Assembly (NCBI GenBank): GCA_029907315.1
Contig: JARYME010000024.1
Span: 1-36,427, forward strand
Length of the DNA: 36,427 bases
Source: Armatimonadota bacterium
GTDB taxonomy: Bacteria > Armatimonadota > UBA5829
Direction: 5' to 3'
Numbering within the stretch: the first letter of the stretch is position 1; each line of letters starts with the position of its first letter. Below the pieces are notes generated by a model that did not search any database, was not told the DNA's origin, and saw nothing but the letters and a program-made list of their open reading frames with translations. The position numbers were made by a program, and so were the translations under genes. Shown in pieces: positions 23,444 to 31,883 of this stretch.

Positions 23444-25907
23444 ACCATTAGGCCAGGCCGCATTTTTTATCTGTTGTGCTTTCTGCGCGGCGTGCACATT
23501 AATCCTTGCGCTGGCGGTCGAATGTTCGGCCGACAATGCTATAACCAGTGTCAAGGTGGTAAACACAGCAGACAAAGTGGTGATCACGGTGCGTGCCGAC
23601 GCGCCGCTTAAATTCGTGCCTCTCGTTTCAGCAGCAGGCAAATACATCGGATTCCAATTCCCCTGTGCACTTAGGACGAAGGGCGGCGCAGTACCGATCA
23701 GAAGCGGCGGGATATACAGTGTGCGGTACTCAAACTTCCAGGCCCAACCGCCGGTGTCTCGGGTTGTGGTCAACACGACCAAGCACCTCAAGTATTCCAC
23801 GCAGCGATCGGAAGACGGTAAGGAGTTCGAAATCTGTGTCTTCAAAGCCGTACGCACGCCCTTGGTACGTCCAGCGTCAGCAGCTGGCGCCCCTTCTGTA
23901 ATCGTTGGTAATTCCAATTCCAAGCCTGTGGCGGATGCTAAGGAGCAGGAAGCGCGGGTGGGTGCTGATTCAACTGACCAAAAGGTCGAACTCCCCGCTC
24001 AACAATCGGCTGCTGATCGCCTCTGGGCTTACAAAGCCATAGCTGAGCGCTCGAGATTGGCGGCACAAACTGCAAGGCAAGCCGACGCGCCGATTCAGGT
24101 CGCGTCTGCGAGTTTGAGCTTACCTGCTTCTCCGGAAAACGCAGTGCAGCCGCTAAGTAGAGTACCGGGGTCTGTCCAAACGACTGGTGAGCCCGACGCG
24201 GTGGAGCCTTCGCACCAGCCGGCAGATTCGGCTGAGTCGCTCGGCAGCGATGCTCCGAGAAGAGTCGCGTTGGCGAATCCTGGCATCCAGCGTGCCAGTT
24301 CTCCGGAACGAAAGGTCTCGGTTAACTTCCTTGGCGCGGACATAAATGATGTTCTAAAAGCCCTGTCGGTTCAGAGCGGCAAGAATATCGTCTCCAGCAA
24401 GGATGTTACAGGGAACGTAACGGTCAGTCTGTCGAATGTCAGCCTGGAAGAAGCATTGGACTACGTTACCAAATTGAGCGGCTACACATACACCAAAGAC
24501 GGCGATACGTACCTGGTCTCCACAAAGGAATCCCTTCGATCGCTGACGGGCGAATCGAGTCCGGATGCCAAGACGGAGCTGGTGAAGCTCAGCTACGCGA
24601 AAGCGGACGATGTTGTTGCACTGCTCAAATCTCGTTTCCCCGACATTTTAGTTAGCAAAGTCGGGGTAGAACCAGCTCCTAAAGCTGCTGGCGAGCAACC
24701 CGGCACCCAGAGCCCGGTCGGACAGAAGAATAATCTGTTGGTCTTGTCCGGACCGGCGGAATCAGTTGCGGAAGCGAGAAAGCTGGCCGAACAATTCGAG
24801 CAGACCTTGCGTGTACAGGCGATTCAGTCGACGAGAGCAACGTACCGGGTAAAGTTTGCCAGCCCTTCGCAGCTTGCTCAGACACTGATGGCATTGGTAC
24901 CCGGCGTGGAAGTTGTTTTCGCCCCGACCAGCGATTTCGAGTTGGTCAGATTCAAATCGGCTAAAACGAGCCCGGGACAAGCTCCGCAGGTTGAGCGCGA
25001 GTTCGATACTGCAGGCAACAAGAGCACAGGTGATCCAAGTAGGGGGGCTGTTCCCGGAGCGGGTGCAGACCCAACGGGAAAGGGCGGAGGTCCCGCCGGG
25101 CCTGTTACCAACGCTCGCACGATCGTTATAGTTGGCGACGAACAGTCAGTAGCCAAGGCCCTCGAGATAGCGCAGCAGCTTGACGTGAAGGCCCCTCAGA
25201 TAAAGATAGACGCCAAGATCAGCAGTATAAACAAAACGGGCGAGAAGAAGCTTGGCTTGGAATGGCAGTGGGGAGACTTGGTGGTTCTGGAGGGGTTCAC
25301 GGACTACGATAAGACGACAGATATGCTCCCCACGGGCGACAACAAGCAAAACGTCCGGATTGCCCACAAGAAGATGTACCGGCAGCCGTGGGACTTCGCC
25401 GCAACGCTTGACGCGCTTGTCACAAGCGGAGACGCCCAGGTGTTAGCTTCGCCGAGTATTGTATGCCTGGAGCGCAACCCGGGGGTGTTCTTTGTGGGCG
25501 ATGAGGTCACATACGTGCAAAGAGTGGAGACGACACCGACCGGACAGAACATTCTTACGGATACCAAGCGAGTTGGCGTGCAGATGGTTGTGGCTGGTGA
25601 AATCAATGACGACGGCTACATCACGCTTTACTTGCATCCGGAAGTGAGTACGCTCAAGCTGTCGGTCGAGCAGGGTGTGGCGCTTCCAATAGTTTCGAGT
25701 CGCTTCACGGACCACGTAGTGCGCGTCAAGAGCGGTCAGACCATCGTCATAGGAGGCTTGATCAGGAGCGACGAGGTTGAGGAAATGCGGAAGGTGCCCT
25801 TCCTCGGCGATTTACCGCTGTTCGGTCAACTGTTCAGGCACACGCAGAAGACTAAGGATGAGACTGAGGTAGTTATGTTCATAACGGCCTCGATCCTTCA
25901 GGACTAG
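23430..25907 (+). CDS. pilQ: Type IV pilus secretin PilQ
   Basis: The 825-residue protein is the outer-membrane secretin through which the pilus exits. In order: a signal sequence (about residues 1-35), an AMIN-type domain (about 38-140), a long low-complexity linker, an STN/N0 domain (about 294-360: VNFLGADINDVLKALSV), secretin N domains (about 383-500) with a Gly-rich insert near 535, and the secretin barrel (about 575-825) with ASPSIVCLERNPGVFFVGDEV, VVRVKSGQTIVIGGLI and VPFLGDLPLFGQLFR. GGGAGG lies 8 nt before ATG 23430. It is the last gene before a pair of hairpins that separates pilMNOPQ from pilBTC. The presence of a secretin implies a diderm cell envelope. Confidence 0.95.
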   Translation: MLRNRPLGQAAFFICCAFCAACTLILALAVECSADNAITSVKVVNTADKVVITVRADAPLKFVPLVSAAGKYIGFQFPCALRTKGGAVPIRSGGIYSVRYSNFQAQPPVSRVVVNTTKHLKYSTQRSEDGKEFEICVFKAVRTPLVRPASAAGAPSVIVGNSNSKPVADAKEQEARVGADSTDQKVELPAQQSAADRLWAYKAIAERSRLAAQTARQADAPIQVASASLSLPASPENAVQPLSRVPGSVQTTGEPDAVEPSHQPADSAESLGSDAPRRVALANPGIQRASSPERKVSVNFLGADINDVLKALSVQSGKNIVSSKDVTGNVTVSLSNVSLEEALDYVTKLSGYTYTKDGDTYLVSTKESLRSLTGESSPDAKTELVKLSYAKADDVVALLKSRFPDILVSKVGVEPAPKAAGEQPGTQSPVGQKNNLLVLSGPAESVAEARKLAEQFEQTLRVQAIQSTRATYRVKFASPSQLAQTLMALVPGVEVVFAPTSDFELVRFKSAKTSPGQAPQVEREFDTAGNKSTGDPSRGAVPGAGADPTGKGGGPAGPVTNARTIVIVGDEQSVAKALEIAQQLDVKAPQIKIDAKISSINKTGEKKLGLEWQWGDLVVLEGFTDYDKTTDMLPTGDNKQNVRIAHKKMYRQPWDFAATLDALVTSGDAQVLASPSIVCLERNPGVFFVGDEVTYVQRVETTPTGQNILTDTKRVGVQMVVAGEINDDGYITLYLHPEVSTLKLSVEQGVALPIVSSRFTDHVVRVKSGQTIVIGGLIRSDEVEEMRKVPFLGDLPLFGQLFRHTQKTKDETEVVMFITASILQD

Positions 25908-25961
25908 GATGGACCTGGTTACGCTTCGGTATTCCTAGGACTGAAGGGCTGCGGTCCCGAG

Positions 25962-25983
25962 CGAGCGTTCAAGCTCACGCTCG
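25962..25983 (+). terminator. First of two hairpins after pilQ
   Basis: CGAGCGT (25962-25968) pairs with ACGCTCG (25977-25983) around an 8-nt loop. It stands directly before the larger hairpin at 25986. No T-run follows. Confidence 0.4.
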
Positions 25984-25985
25984 GT

Positions 25986-26017
25986 GTTGCCCCGCCGCAC
26001 TGGTGCGGCGGGGCAAC
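25986..26017 (+). terminator. 14-bp G+C-rich hairpin between pilQ and pilB
   Basis: GTTGCCCCGCCGCA (25986-25999) pairs perfectly with TGCGGCGGGGCAAC (26004-26017) around a CTGG loop. There is no U-tract. It is placed to end or attenuate transcription between pilMNOPQ and pilBTC, or to stabilise one part of a longer transcript. Confidence 0.6.
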
Positions 26018-26080
26018 TGGAAGGTTAGTCAATTAAACTGAGAACACGTTGGGCTAGAAGATCAGCCTTCGGGGAAAGCG

Positions 26081-27814
26081 ATGCAACAAACCGAACCGAT
26101 CGGTGAGATATTCGTACGAAAGGGACTCATAACGCGGGACCAGCTTCGGCAGGCTCTCGAAAGGCAAAAATTGCTCAAGAGGCAGGAGAGCCTGGGCGAT
26201 GTGCTGGTGAGTATGGGATTCATTACTGAAAAAGACCGCGTTATGTGTCTCGGAGAACAGTGGGGAGTGCCGTACGTAGAGCTCAACGACCTGGAGGTCG
26301 ACAGCTCCGTAATCAAGCTTGTGCCCCAGAGCACTGCTAGAAAACTCAAAGTCGTACCCATAGGCAGAAAGAATGGCAAGCTCACCCTTGCCATGAAAAA
26401 CCCCCTCGACATATTTGCTATTGATGAGGTGCGGATGGTCGCAGGTGTAGATGTTGAGCCTGCAATAGCTCTTGAAGAAGACATACTCAACGCCATCAGC
26501 CGGCTCTACCGCGCCGAGGCAAACGTTTCTGAACAGGTTTCCGAAGTCATCAAAGAGTTCGATACCGAACAAATCGACATCACCAGTGTTGAGGGCTACG
26601 AAGACGACGAAGACAACATTTCGATTGAACACCTGCGGGAGCTTTCCGAAGAAGCACCTGTCATAAAGCTGGCAAACCTGATAATCAGCAGAGCGGTGTC
26701 CGATGGAGCGAGCGATATACACATTGAGCCTGCCAGAGATTGTGTGCGGGTGCGCCTGCGAATCGACGGGATACTTCACGAGATTATGCAGATACCCAAA
26801 AAAGTGCAGCCGTCGCTCATCTCACGGTTCAAGATTATGGCTGAGATGGACATTGCGACCAAGCGCTCGCCGCAGGACGGTCGAATAAGCGCTGTCATTG
26901 ATGGTAAACCTTATGACTTCCGCGTTTCTACTCTACCCTCTGTATTCGGGGAAAAGGTGGTACTGAGAATTCTCGACAAGAGCGCAATATGTATCGGTCT
27001 TCATAAGTTGGGGCTTCTTCCGGAAACCCTGGAAAAGTTTGAGAGTCTGATAGCACGGACCTACGGCATAATACTTGTCACTGGCCCGACCGGAAGCGGC
27101 AAGTCCACAACCCTATATTCGGTTTTGTCCAAGCTGAACTCGGGCGAAAAGAATATACTCACCATAGAAGATCCTGTTGAATATGAGCTTCCCGGGCTCA
27201 CGCAAGTTCAGATCAATCCTCGGGCGGGGCTGACTTTTGCCGCGGGCCTGCGGACCATGCTTCGACAGGACCCGGACATAATAATGGTCGGCGAAATTCG
27301 CGACGCCGAGACGGCGACCATCGCCACGGAGGCCGCACTGACGGGCCACCTCGTGCTGTCCACGTTGCACACCAACGATGCTCCCGGGGCGCTTACGAGA
27401 CTGATCGATATGGGCATCGAACCCTTTCTGATTGCATCTAGCGTTATCGGTGTGATGGCCCAAAGGCTCGTGAGGGTGGTCTGTCCCAAGTGCAAAGAGC
27501 AGTACCAGCCTCCGCGGGATGCTTTGAAGCGCCTTGGTATCGAGCTGGATGGCCAGAGCAGGGTAACGTTTTTCCGTGGCAGGGGGTGCGACTACTGCCG
27601 CGGCAGCGGCTACAGAGGCCGCGTCGGCGTATACGAATTGATGATTATGAACGATCAAATACGTGACCTGGTGCTTCGCAAGGCTTCTGCACACGTGATA
27701 AAAGAAGCTGCCATAGAGTCCGGCATGAAAACGCTCAGGGAAGATGCCATTGCGAAGATACTACTTGGCCAAACCACTCTCGAAGAGTGCTTGCGAGTTA
27801 TCTACGCAGGTTAA
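26081..27814 (+). CDS. pilB: Type IV pilus extension ATPase PilB
   Basis: The 577-residue protein is the hexameric motor that drives pilus extension. The N-terminal MshEN-like domain shows two tandem 24-residue motifs, at about residues 6-29 and 37-60 (IGEIFVRKGLITRDQL; LGDVLVSMGFITEKD). In the motor domain, Walker A GPTGSGKST lies near residue 335. The Asp box (ILTIEDPVEY), Walker B (DPDIIMVGEIRD), His box (GHLVLSTLHTND) and the zinc-binding CPKC and CDYC pairs follow. The Arg that opens each MshEN c-di-GMP motif is Pro6 and Ser37 here, so ligand binding is uncertain. GGGGA precedes the ATG. pilT follows after 9 bp. Confidence 0.96.
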   Translation: MQQTEPIGEIFVRKGLITRDQLRQALERQKLLKRQESLGDVLVSMGFITEKDRVMCLGEQWGVPYVELNDLEVDSSVIKLVPQSTARKLKVVPIGRKNGKLTLAMKNPLDIFAIDEVRMVAGVDVEPAIALEEDILNAISRLYRAEANVSEQVSEVIKEFDTEQIDITSVEGYEDDEDNISIEHLRELSEEAPVIKLANLIISRAVSDGASDIHIEPARDCVRVRLRIDGILHEIMQIPKKVQPSLISRFKIMAEMDIATKRSPQDGRISAVIDGKPYDFRVSTLPSVFGEKVVLRILDKSAICIGLHKLGLLPETLEKFESLIARTYGIILVTGPTGSGKSTTLYSVLSKLNSGEKNILTIEDPVEYELPGLTQVQINPRAGLTFAAGLRTMLRQDPDIIMVGEIRDAETATIATEAALTGHLVLSTLHTNDAPGALTRLIDMGIEPFLIASSVIGVMAQRLVRVVCPKCKEQYQPPRDALKRLGIELDGQSRVTFFRGRGCDYCRGSGYRGRVGVYELMIMNDQIRDLVLRKASAHVIKEAAIESGMKTLREDAIAKILLGQTTLEECLRVIYAG

Positions 27815-27823
27815 GGAGGGACT

Positions 27824-28951
27824 ATGCGAGGCGAACTGGCTGTCGACGATCTCAGTGACTTTTTGGCGGAGTCGGACGCACCGTCTGTTGAAGATGTGCA
27901 TCTGGATGACCTGCTCCGGGAGGCTTCGGAGCGGGGAGCCTCGGATTTACATTTGACGGTAGGGTTGCCGCCTGTAATACGAGTGGATGGTTCGCTAACG
28001 CACCTGAGATATCAGCCGCTGTCACCCAGCGACACGCAGAGGCTTGTTTACGACATACTAACCACGGATCAGGTTCAGCACTTCGAGACTGTTCATGAAC
28101 TCGACTTCTCTTATGGAGTGCGCGGCGTAGGCAGGTACCGAGTGAATGTTTATAAACAGCGCGGAAGTGTAGGTGCGGCGCTTCGCAGCATACCGGATCG
28201 TATCCCAACTTTTGAGCAGCTCAATCTTCCTCCTATTCTGCGCGAACTCAGCCGCAGGACCAGTGGACTGATACTCGTGACTGGACCCACCGGCAGCGGC
28301 AAGTCTACTACCATCGCCTGCATGATCGACACGATCAATTCGGAAAGACCCGTGCACATAATGACAATTGAGGATCCAATCGAGTATCTTCACCGCCACA
28401 AGAGAGGCATGGTCAACCAGCGGGAACTCGGCACGGACACAGATTCCTTCGCCAACGCCTTGCGTGCTGTCCTGCGAGAAGATCCCGACGTCATACTCAT
28501 CGGCGAGATGCGCGATCTCGAAACGATACAGGCCGCATTAACCCTTAGCGAAACAGGTCACTTGGTCTTCGGTACGCTGCACACGCGCAACGCCCCGCAA
28601 ACAATAGACAGAGTGATCGACGTGTTCCCTCCGCATCAGCAGGAGCAGATTAGGGTGCAACTTTCCAATACCCTCGAGGCAGTCATAGCGCAGCAGTTGA
28701 TGCCCAGAATAGGGGGCGGACGAATCGTGGCGCTGGAGATACTGGTTGCGACTTCTGCCGTCCGCAATCTGATTCGGGAGGGGAAGTCTCATCAGATATA
28801 CAGCGCCATCGAAACCGGTGCCCAGTACGGCATGCAGACAATGGACAAATCTCTTGCCGATCTTTACCGGAACGGCATTATCACCTTGGAGGAGGCGGAA
28901 GCGCGCTCGATAGACCGGGAGAACCTTAAACGTTTCCTGCAAGGAGGCTGA
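27824..28951 (+). CDS. pilT: Type IV pilus retraction ATPase PilT
   Basis: The 375-residue protein is the retraction motor. It has DLLREASERGASDLHLTVGLPP near the N-terminus, Walker A GPTGSGKST near residue 155, the Asp box MTIEDPIEY, Walker B DPDVILIGEMRD, the His box GHLVFGTLHTRNA, and the PilT-specific AVRNLIREGKSHQ (AIRNLIRE motif) required for retraction. An N-terminal extension of about 25 acidic residues precedes the usual start. AAGGAGG lies just upstream of ATG 27824. pilC follows after 55 bp, placing all three motor and platform genes in one unit. Confidence 0.96.
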   Translation: MRGELAVDDLSDFLAESDAPSVEDVHLDDLLREASERGASDLHLTVGLPPVIRVDGSLTHLRYQPLSPSDTQRLVYDILTTDQVQHFETVHELDFSYGVRGVGRYRVNVYKQRGSVGAALRSIPDRIPTFEQLNLPPILRELSRRTSGLILVTGPTGSGKSTTIACMIDTINSERPVHIMTIEDPIEYLHRHKRGMVNQRELGTDTDSFANALRAVLREDPDVILIGEMRDLETIQAALTLSETGHLVFGTLHTRNAPQTIDRVIDVFPPHQQEQIRVQLSNTLEAVIAQQLMPRIGGGRIVALEILVATSAVRNLIREGKSHQIYSAIETGAQYGMQTMDKSLADLYRNGIITLEEAEARSIDRENLKRFLQGG

Positions 28952-29006
28952 TTTTCTCTTGGGTCCTCGCCGAACCGTTATTTTGAAAGAAGGGAGGTAG
29001 CAGGAC

Positions 29007-30224
29007 GTGCCGACGTTTGCTTACACAGCGATAGACGCGAACGGCAAAACTGTCAAGGGCCGCACGGACGCGGAAAGCGAAAACATTTTGCTTTCCAAGC
29101 TTCACGCCCAAAACCTTCACGTGCTCTCAATCAATGAGGAGAAGACCGAAGCCGCGAAGAACGCGGGCGGCGCGGCTCCTTCCGGAAAGAAAGTGAAGCT
29201 GAAGAACCTGGTCGTCTTCAGTCGTCAGTTTGCGACGATGATAGACGCCGGGGTGGCTATAGTCCGGTGTCTGGACATATTGGAAAACCAGACTAAGGAC
29301 CCGGTTCTGAAATCGGTCATCGCACAGTGCAAGAAGGACGTGAAGGGCGGAATGAGTCTCACGGACGCATTTGCCAAGCACCCTAACGTCTTTTCCCGTC
29401 TCTACGTAAACATGGTCAAGGCTGCAGAGACTGGTGGAATCCTTGACAAGATATTGGATCGCCTGGCTACGTTTCTCGAAACCGAACAGGAGGTCCGCTC
29501 CAAGATCAAGTCGGCGATGATATATCCGATACTGGTGCTCGTCTTCGCGTTATGTATGGTGGTAGGCCTTTTCATGTTTGTTCTGCCGAAGTTCAAAGAA
29601 CTGTTCGATTCACTTGACGTCGAACTGCCTGCAGCTACACGTGCGCTCTTTGGGATTAGCGAGATGATGCGCTCCTACTGGTACGTTGGCCTCGTGGGGA
29701 TTGTTGCCGGCACCATTGCATACAAGTGGTACAGGAATACCGACCAGGGCGCCTGGCAAATAGATATGCTCAAGCTCAAGTTTCCTGTCATCGGCGAGTT
29801 GGTTCAGAAGATGGCGATCTCGCGGTTTGCTCGAACTTTTGCAACGCTGATACATAGCGGCGTGCCAATGATGAGATCGCTGGAGATTGTTGGTGAGACG
29901 GCGGGCAATAGGGTTATAGCGCACGCCGTCGAAAACGCCCGTAGCGCAATAAGGGAAGGTCAAAAGATCAGTGTTCCTCTGGCGCAGAGCGGGTTGTTTC
30001 CTGGTATGGTGACTCACATGATCGATGTGGGTGAGGAGACTGGTCGGTTGTCGGATATGCTTGCGAAGGTGTCGGATTTCTACGATCAGGAAGTCGAGAA
30101 CGCCGTGAAGGCTTTGACATCTCTGATCGAGCCTTGCTTGATTGTAGTCATGGGCGGCATTGTAGGGTTCATAGCTGTTTCCATTATGGCGCCCATATTC
30201 AAGCTTATCAGTGCGGTAGGTTAG
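29007..30224 (+). CDS. pilC: Type IV pilus inner-membrane platform protein PilC
   Basis: The 405-residue protein has the GspF/PilC layout: PTFAYTAIDANGKTVKGR at the start, then two repeats of the T2SSF domain (about residues 68-190 with FSRQFATMIDAGVAIVRCLD, and 270-395 with FARTFATLIHSGVPMMRSLE), each followed by membrane helices. ETGRLSDML and the final SLIEPCLIVVMGGIVGFIAVS are typical. It is the platform on which PilB and PilT act. The start is GTG 29007, with GGGAGG 9 nt upstream. The sigma-GGDEF gene begins 81 bp downstream with no strong terminator between. Confidence 0.96.
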   Translation: MPTFAYTAIDANGKTVKGRTDAESENILLSKLHAQNLHVLSINEEKTEAAKNAGGAAPSGKKVKLKNLVVFSRQFATMIDAGVAIVRCLDILENQTKDPVLKSVIAQCKKDVKGGMSLTDAFAKHPNVFSRLYVNMVKAAETGGILDKILDRLATFLETEQEVRSKIKSAMIYPILVLVFALCMVVGLFMFVLPKFKELFDSLDVELPAATRALFGISEMMRSYWYVGLVGIVAGTIAYKWYRNTDQGAWQIDMLKLKFPVIGELVQKMAISRFARTFATLIHSGVPMMRSLEIVGETAGNRVIAHAVENARSAIREGQKISVPLAQSGLFPGMVTHMIDVGEETGRLSDMLAKVSDFYDQEVENAVKALTSLIEPCLIVVMGGIVGFIAVSIMAPIFKLISAVG

Positions 30225-30305
30225 TTTTTGCCCAAGGATGGGCAGCCGCGACACTGAAAAACTTCTCGTTCTGAGCATGATGGTGGATCAAACGGAGAGA
30301 GCCAA

Positions 30306-31652
30306 ATGATGCGACCTGCCAGCGGTAGAAAACTCACTGAAGAAGAGATCCAAAACCTCATTGCCGAATATGCTAAAACGAAGGATCCGGCAATTCGTGA
30401 TGAAATCGTTATGCAGTATACGAACCTCGTGGAGAGCGTGGCTCGGCGTTTCCTTGGCGCCTGCGAACCGCCTGAGGATCTGGTACAGGAAGGTTTTGTA
30501 GGTTTGATCAGGTCTGTGGACAAATACGATCCGGCTATGGGAGTCAAGTTTTCCACTTATGCCACGCACTTTATCATCGGTGAAATAAAGCACTATCTGC
30601 GCGACAAGGGCAAGATGATAAAGGAACCGGCTTGGCTGCAAGAGCTCAATCAGAAGATGACCAGGGTTGTTGAGTCGCTGAGCCAGGCTCTTGGGCGGAC
30701 TCCAACCGAGAAAGAAATAGCGCAAGTTATGCAAATGCCGGAAAGCAGCATCAGGGAGCTCCTGATGACCAGGGAGGTATTCAAGGTTACCTCGCTCGAC
30801 GGAGAGCGTGAGGATGCTTCCGGGCCCAAAGAGTCTGAGAAGATAAAGGACGAGAAGCTAATTGCTTTTCAGCTGCCGGTAGAGGACAAGATCGTCCTGG
30901 AGACGGCCCTTCAGAAGCTCAAAGACATAGAGCAACAAGTCATATACTCACACTTCTACAAGGGTCTCAATCAGACTGAAATCGCCAAGCAGTTGGGCAT
31001 AAGCTGCAATTACGTCTCTCACATACTCCGCAACGGAACGAAGAAGCTCAGAAAGATTCTGATAACCGATGAGGTAAGGGATATACAAATCCAACGCGCT
31101 TTGCTATCTACGCGTGCGAAAGAAGGTCGGCAGATCGAGCCAGAGAGCGTGCTTGATCCAACTACACGCGTGTACAACCGGCGCTATTTTCTTCAACGAC
31201 TTGATGAGGAACTAAGTCGGGCTTTCCGCGAACGTTACACGGTTGCTCTGCTGCTCGTAGATGTCAAGCTGCCGGATAACATGGACCGCTACCTTCGCTT
31301 GATTCGCAAGGACGACATATTGTTTGAGGTAGCACAGACAATCCGCAGCAACGTTCGTAAAATGGATTTGGTGGCGCGAATCGGGGACCAGTGCTTCGGC
31401 TTGATCCTTCCGCATACGTTTGAGCACGCCGCAACAGTAGCGGAACGCTTGAGTAAGTTGGTGCAGTCTGTGTCGGTCGATCCCGGCCGCGGTGCAGCGC
31501 AGCTATCTTGTTCTGGGCGCATTGGAGTAGCAAAGTACCCGGCTGATTCCCTGGACAGCCGAGGGCTTTTGCAAGCAGCAGCGTCCCAGCTTGATTTGGA
31601 CCTTGAAGAATTAATGAACGAACCTACAGAGCGGTTCGGCCTAGCTGCATAG
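30306..31652 (+). CDS. SigB-like sigma factor fused to a degenerate GGDEF domain
   Basis: The 448-residue protein joins two modules. Residues about 30-255 are a group 3 (SigB/SigF-like) sigma factor: region 2 (EDLVQEGFVGLIRSVDKYDP, then FSTYATHFIIGEIKHYLRD), region 3 (LGRTPTEKEIAQVM) and region 4 (YKGLNQTEIAKQLGISCNYV, helix-turn-helix). Residues about 282-435 are GGDEF-like: DPTTRVYNRRYF (283-294), metal-site Asp319, RKMD at 351-354, GDQCF at 360-364 where GG[D/E]EF is expected, and RIGVAKYP. The active motif is lost while the RxxD inhibitory site is kept in exact register, so it is probably a c-di-GMP sensor, not a cyclase. It is the last gene of the pilus cluster. GGAGAG precedes ATG 30306; ATG 30309 is an alternative. 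Confidence 0.88.
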   Translation: MMRPASGRKLTEEEIQNLIAEYAKTKDPAIRDEIVMQYTNLVESVARRFLGACEPPEDLVQEGFVGLIRSVDKYDPAMGVKFSTYATHFIIGEIKHYLRDKGKMIKEPAWLQELNQKMTRVVESLSQALGRTPTEKEIAQVMQMPESSIRELLMTREVFKVTSLDGEREDASGPKESEKIKDEKLIAFQLPVEDKIVLETALQKLKDIEQQVIYSHFYKGLNQTEIAKQLGISCNYVSHILRNGTKKLRKILITDEVRDIQIQRALLSTRAKEGRQIEPESVLDPTTRVYNRRYFLQRLDEELSRAFRERYTVALLLVDVKLPDNMDRYLRLIRKDDILFEVAQTIRSNVRKMDLVARIGDQCFGLILPHTFEHAATVAERLSKLVQSVSVDPGRGAAQLSCSGRIGVAKYPADSLDSRGLLQAAASQLDLDLEELMNEPTERFGLAA

Positions 31653-31655
31653 CAA

Positions 31656-31676
31656 GACCCGTTTGGTGCACGGGTC
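31656..31676 (+). terminator. Hairpin after the sigma-GGDEF gene
   Basis: GACCCGT (31656-31662) pairs with ACGGGTC (31670-31676) around a 7-nt loop, 3 bp after the stop codon. No T-run follows. It probably marks the end of the pilus/sigma transcript. Confidence 0.45.
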
Positions 31677-31814
31677 GGCAATGTGGGAGACTGATGGAAG
31701 ACTGACCATTGCGGACTAATCGAGCTGCCAGTGCCAACCCGTGCGGGGCCAATTTTCGCGATGTTTGTGTCCGGACGTTGCCCTCTGCTTCTTTCTTTCG
31801 GCGCGTGATTTCTG

Positions 31815-31843
31815 TTGACACGGCGTATTTTCGGGGATAGACT
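31815..31843 (+). promoter_or_regulatory. Sigma-70 promoter of the C1 peptidase gene
   Basis: Perfect TTGACA (31815-31820), 17 bp, TAGACT (31838-31843). Transcription is expected near 31850, about 34 nt before ATG 31884. The TTG that opens the longer reading frame is part of this -35 box. Confidence 0.85.
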
Positions 31844-31883
31844 GCGAAAAGATGGCATAACCTCACCAAGGGGTCTTTGGAGT

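Noticed and set aside
31815-31883. N-terminal extension of the C1 peptidase from TTG 31815
   Set aside because: The TTG is part of a perfect -35 box. ATG 31884 starts a normal signal peptide.
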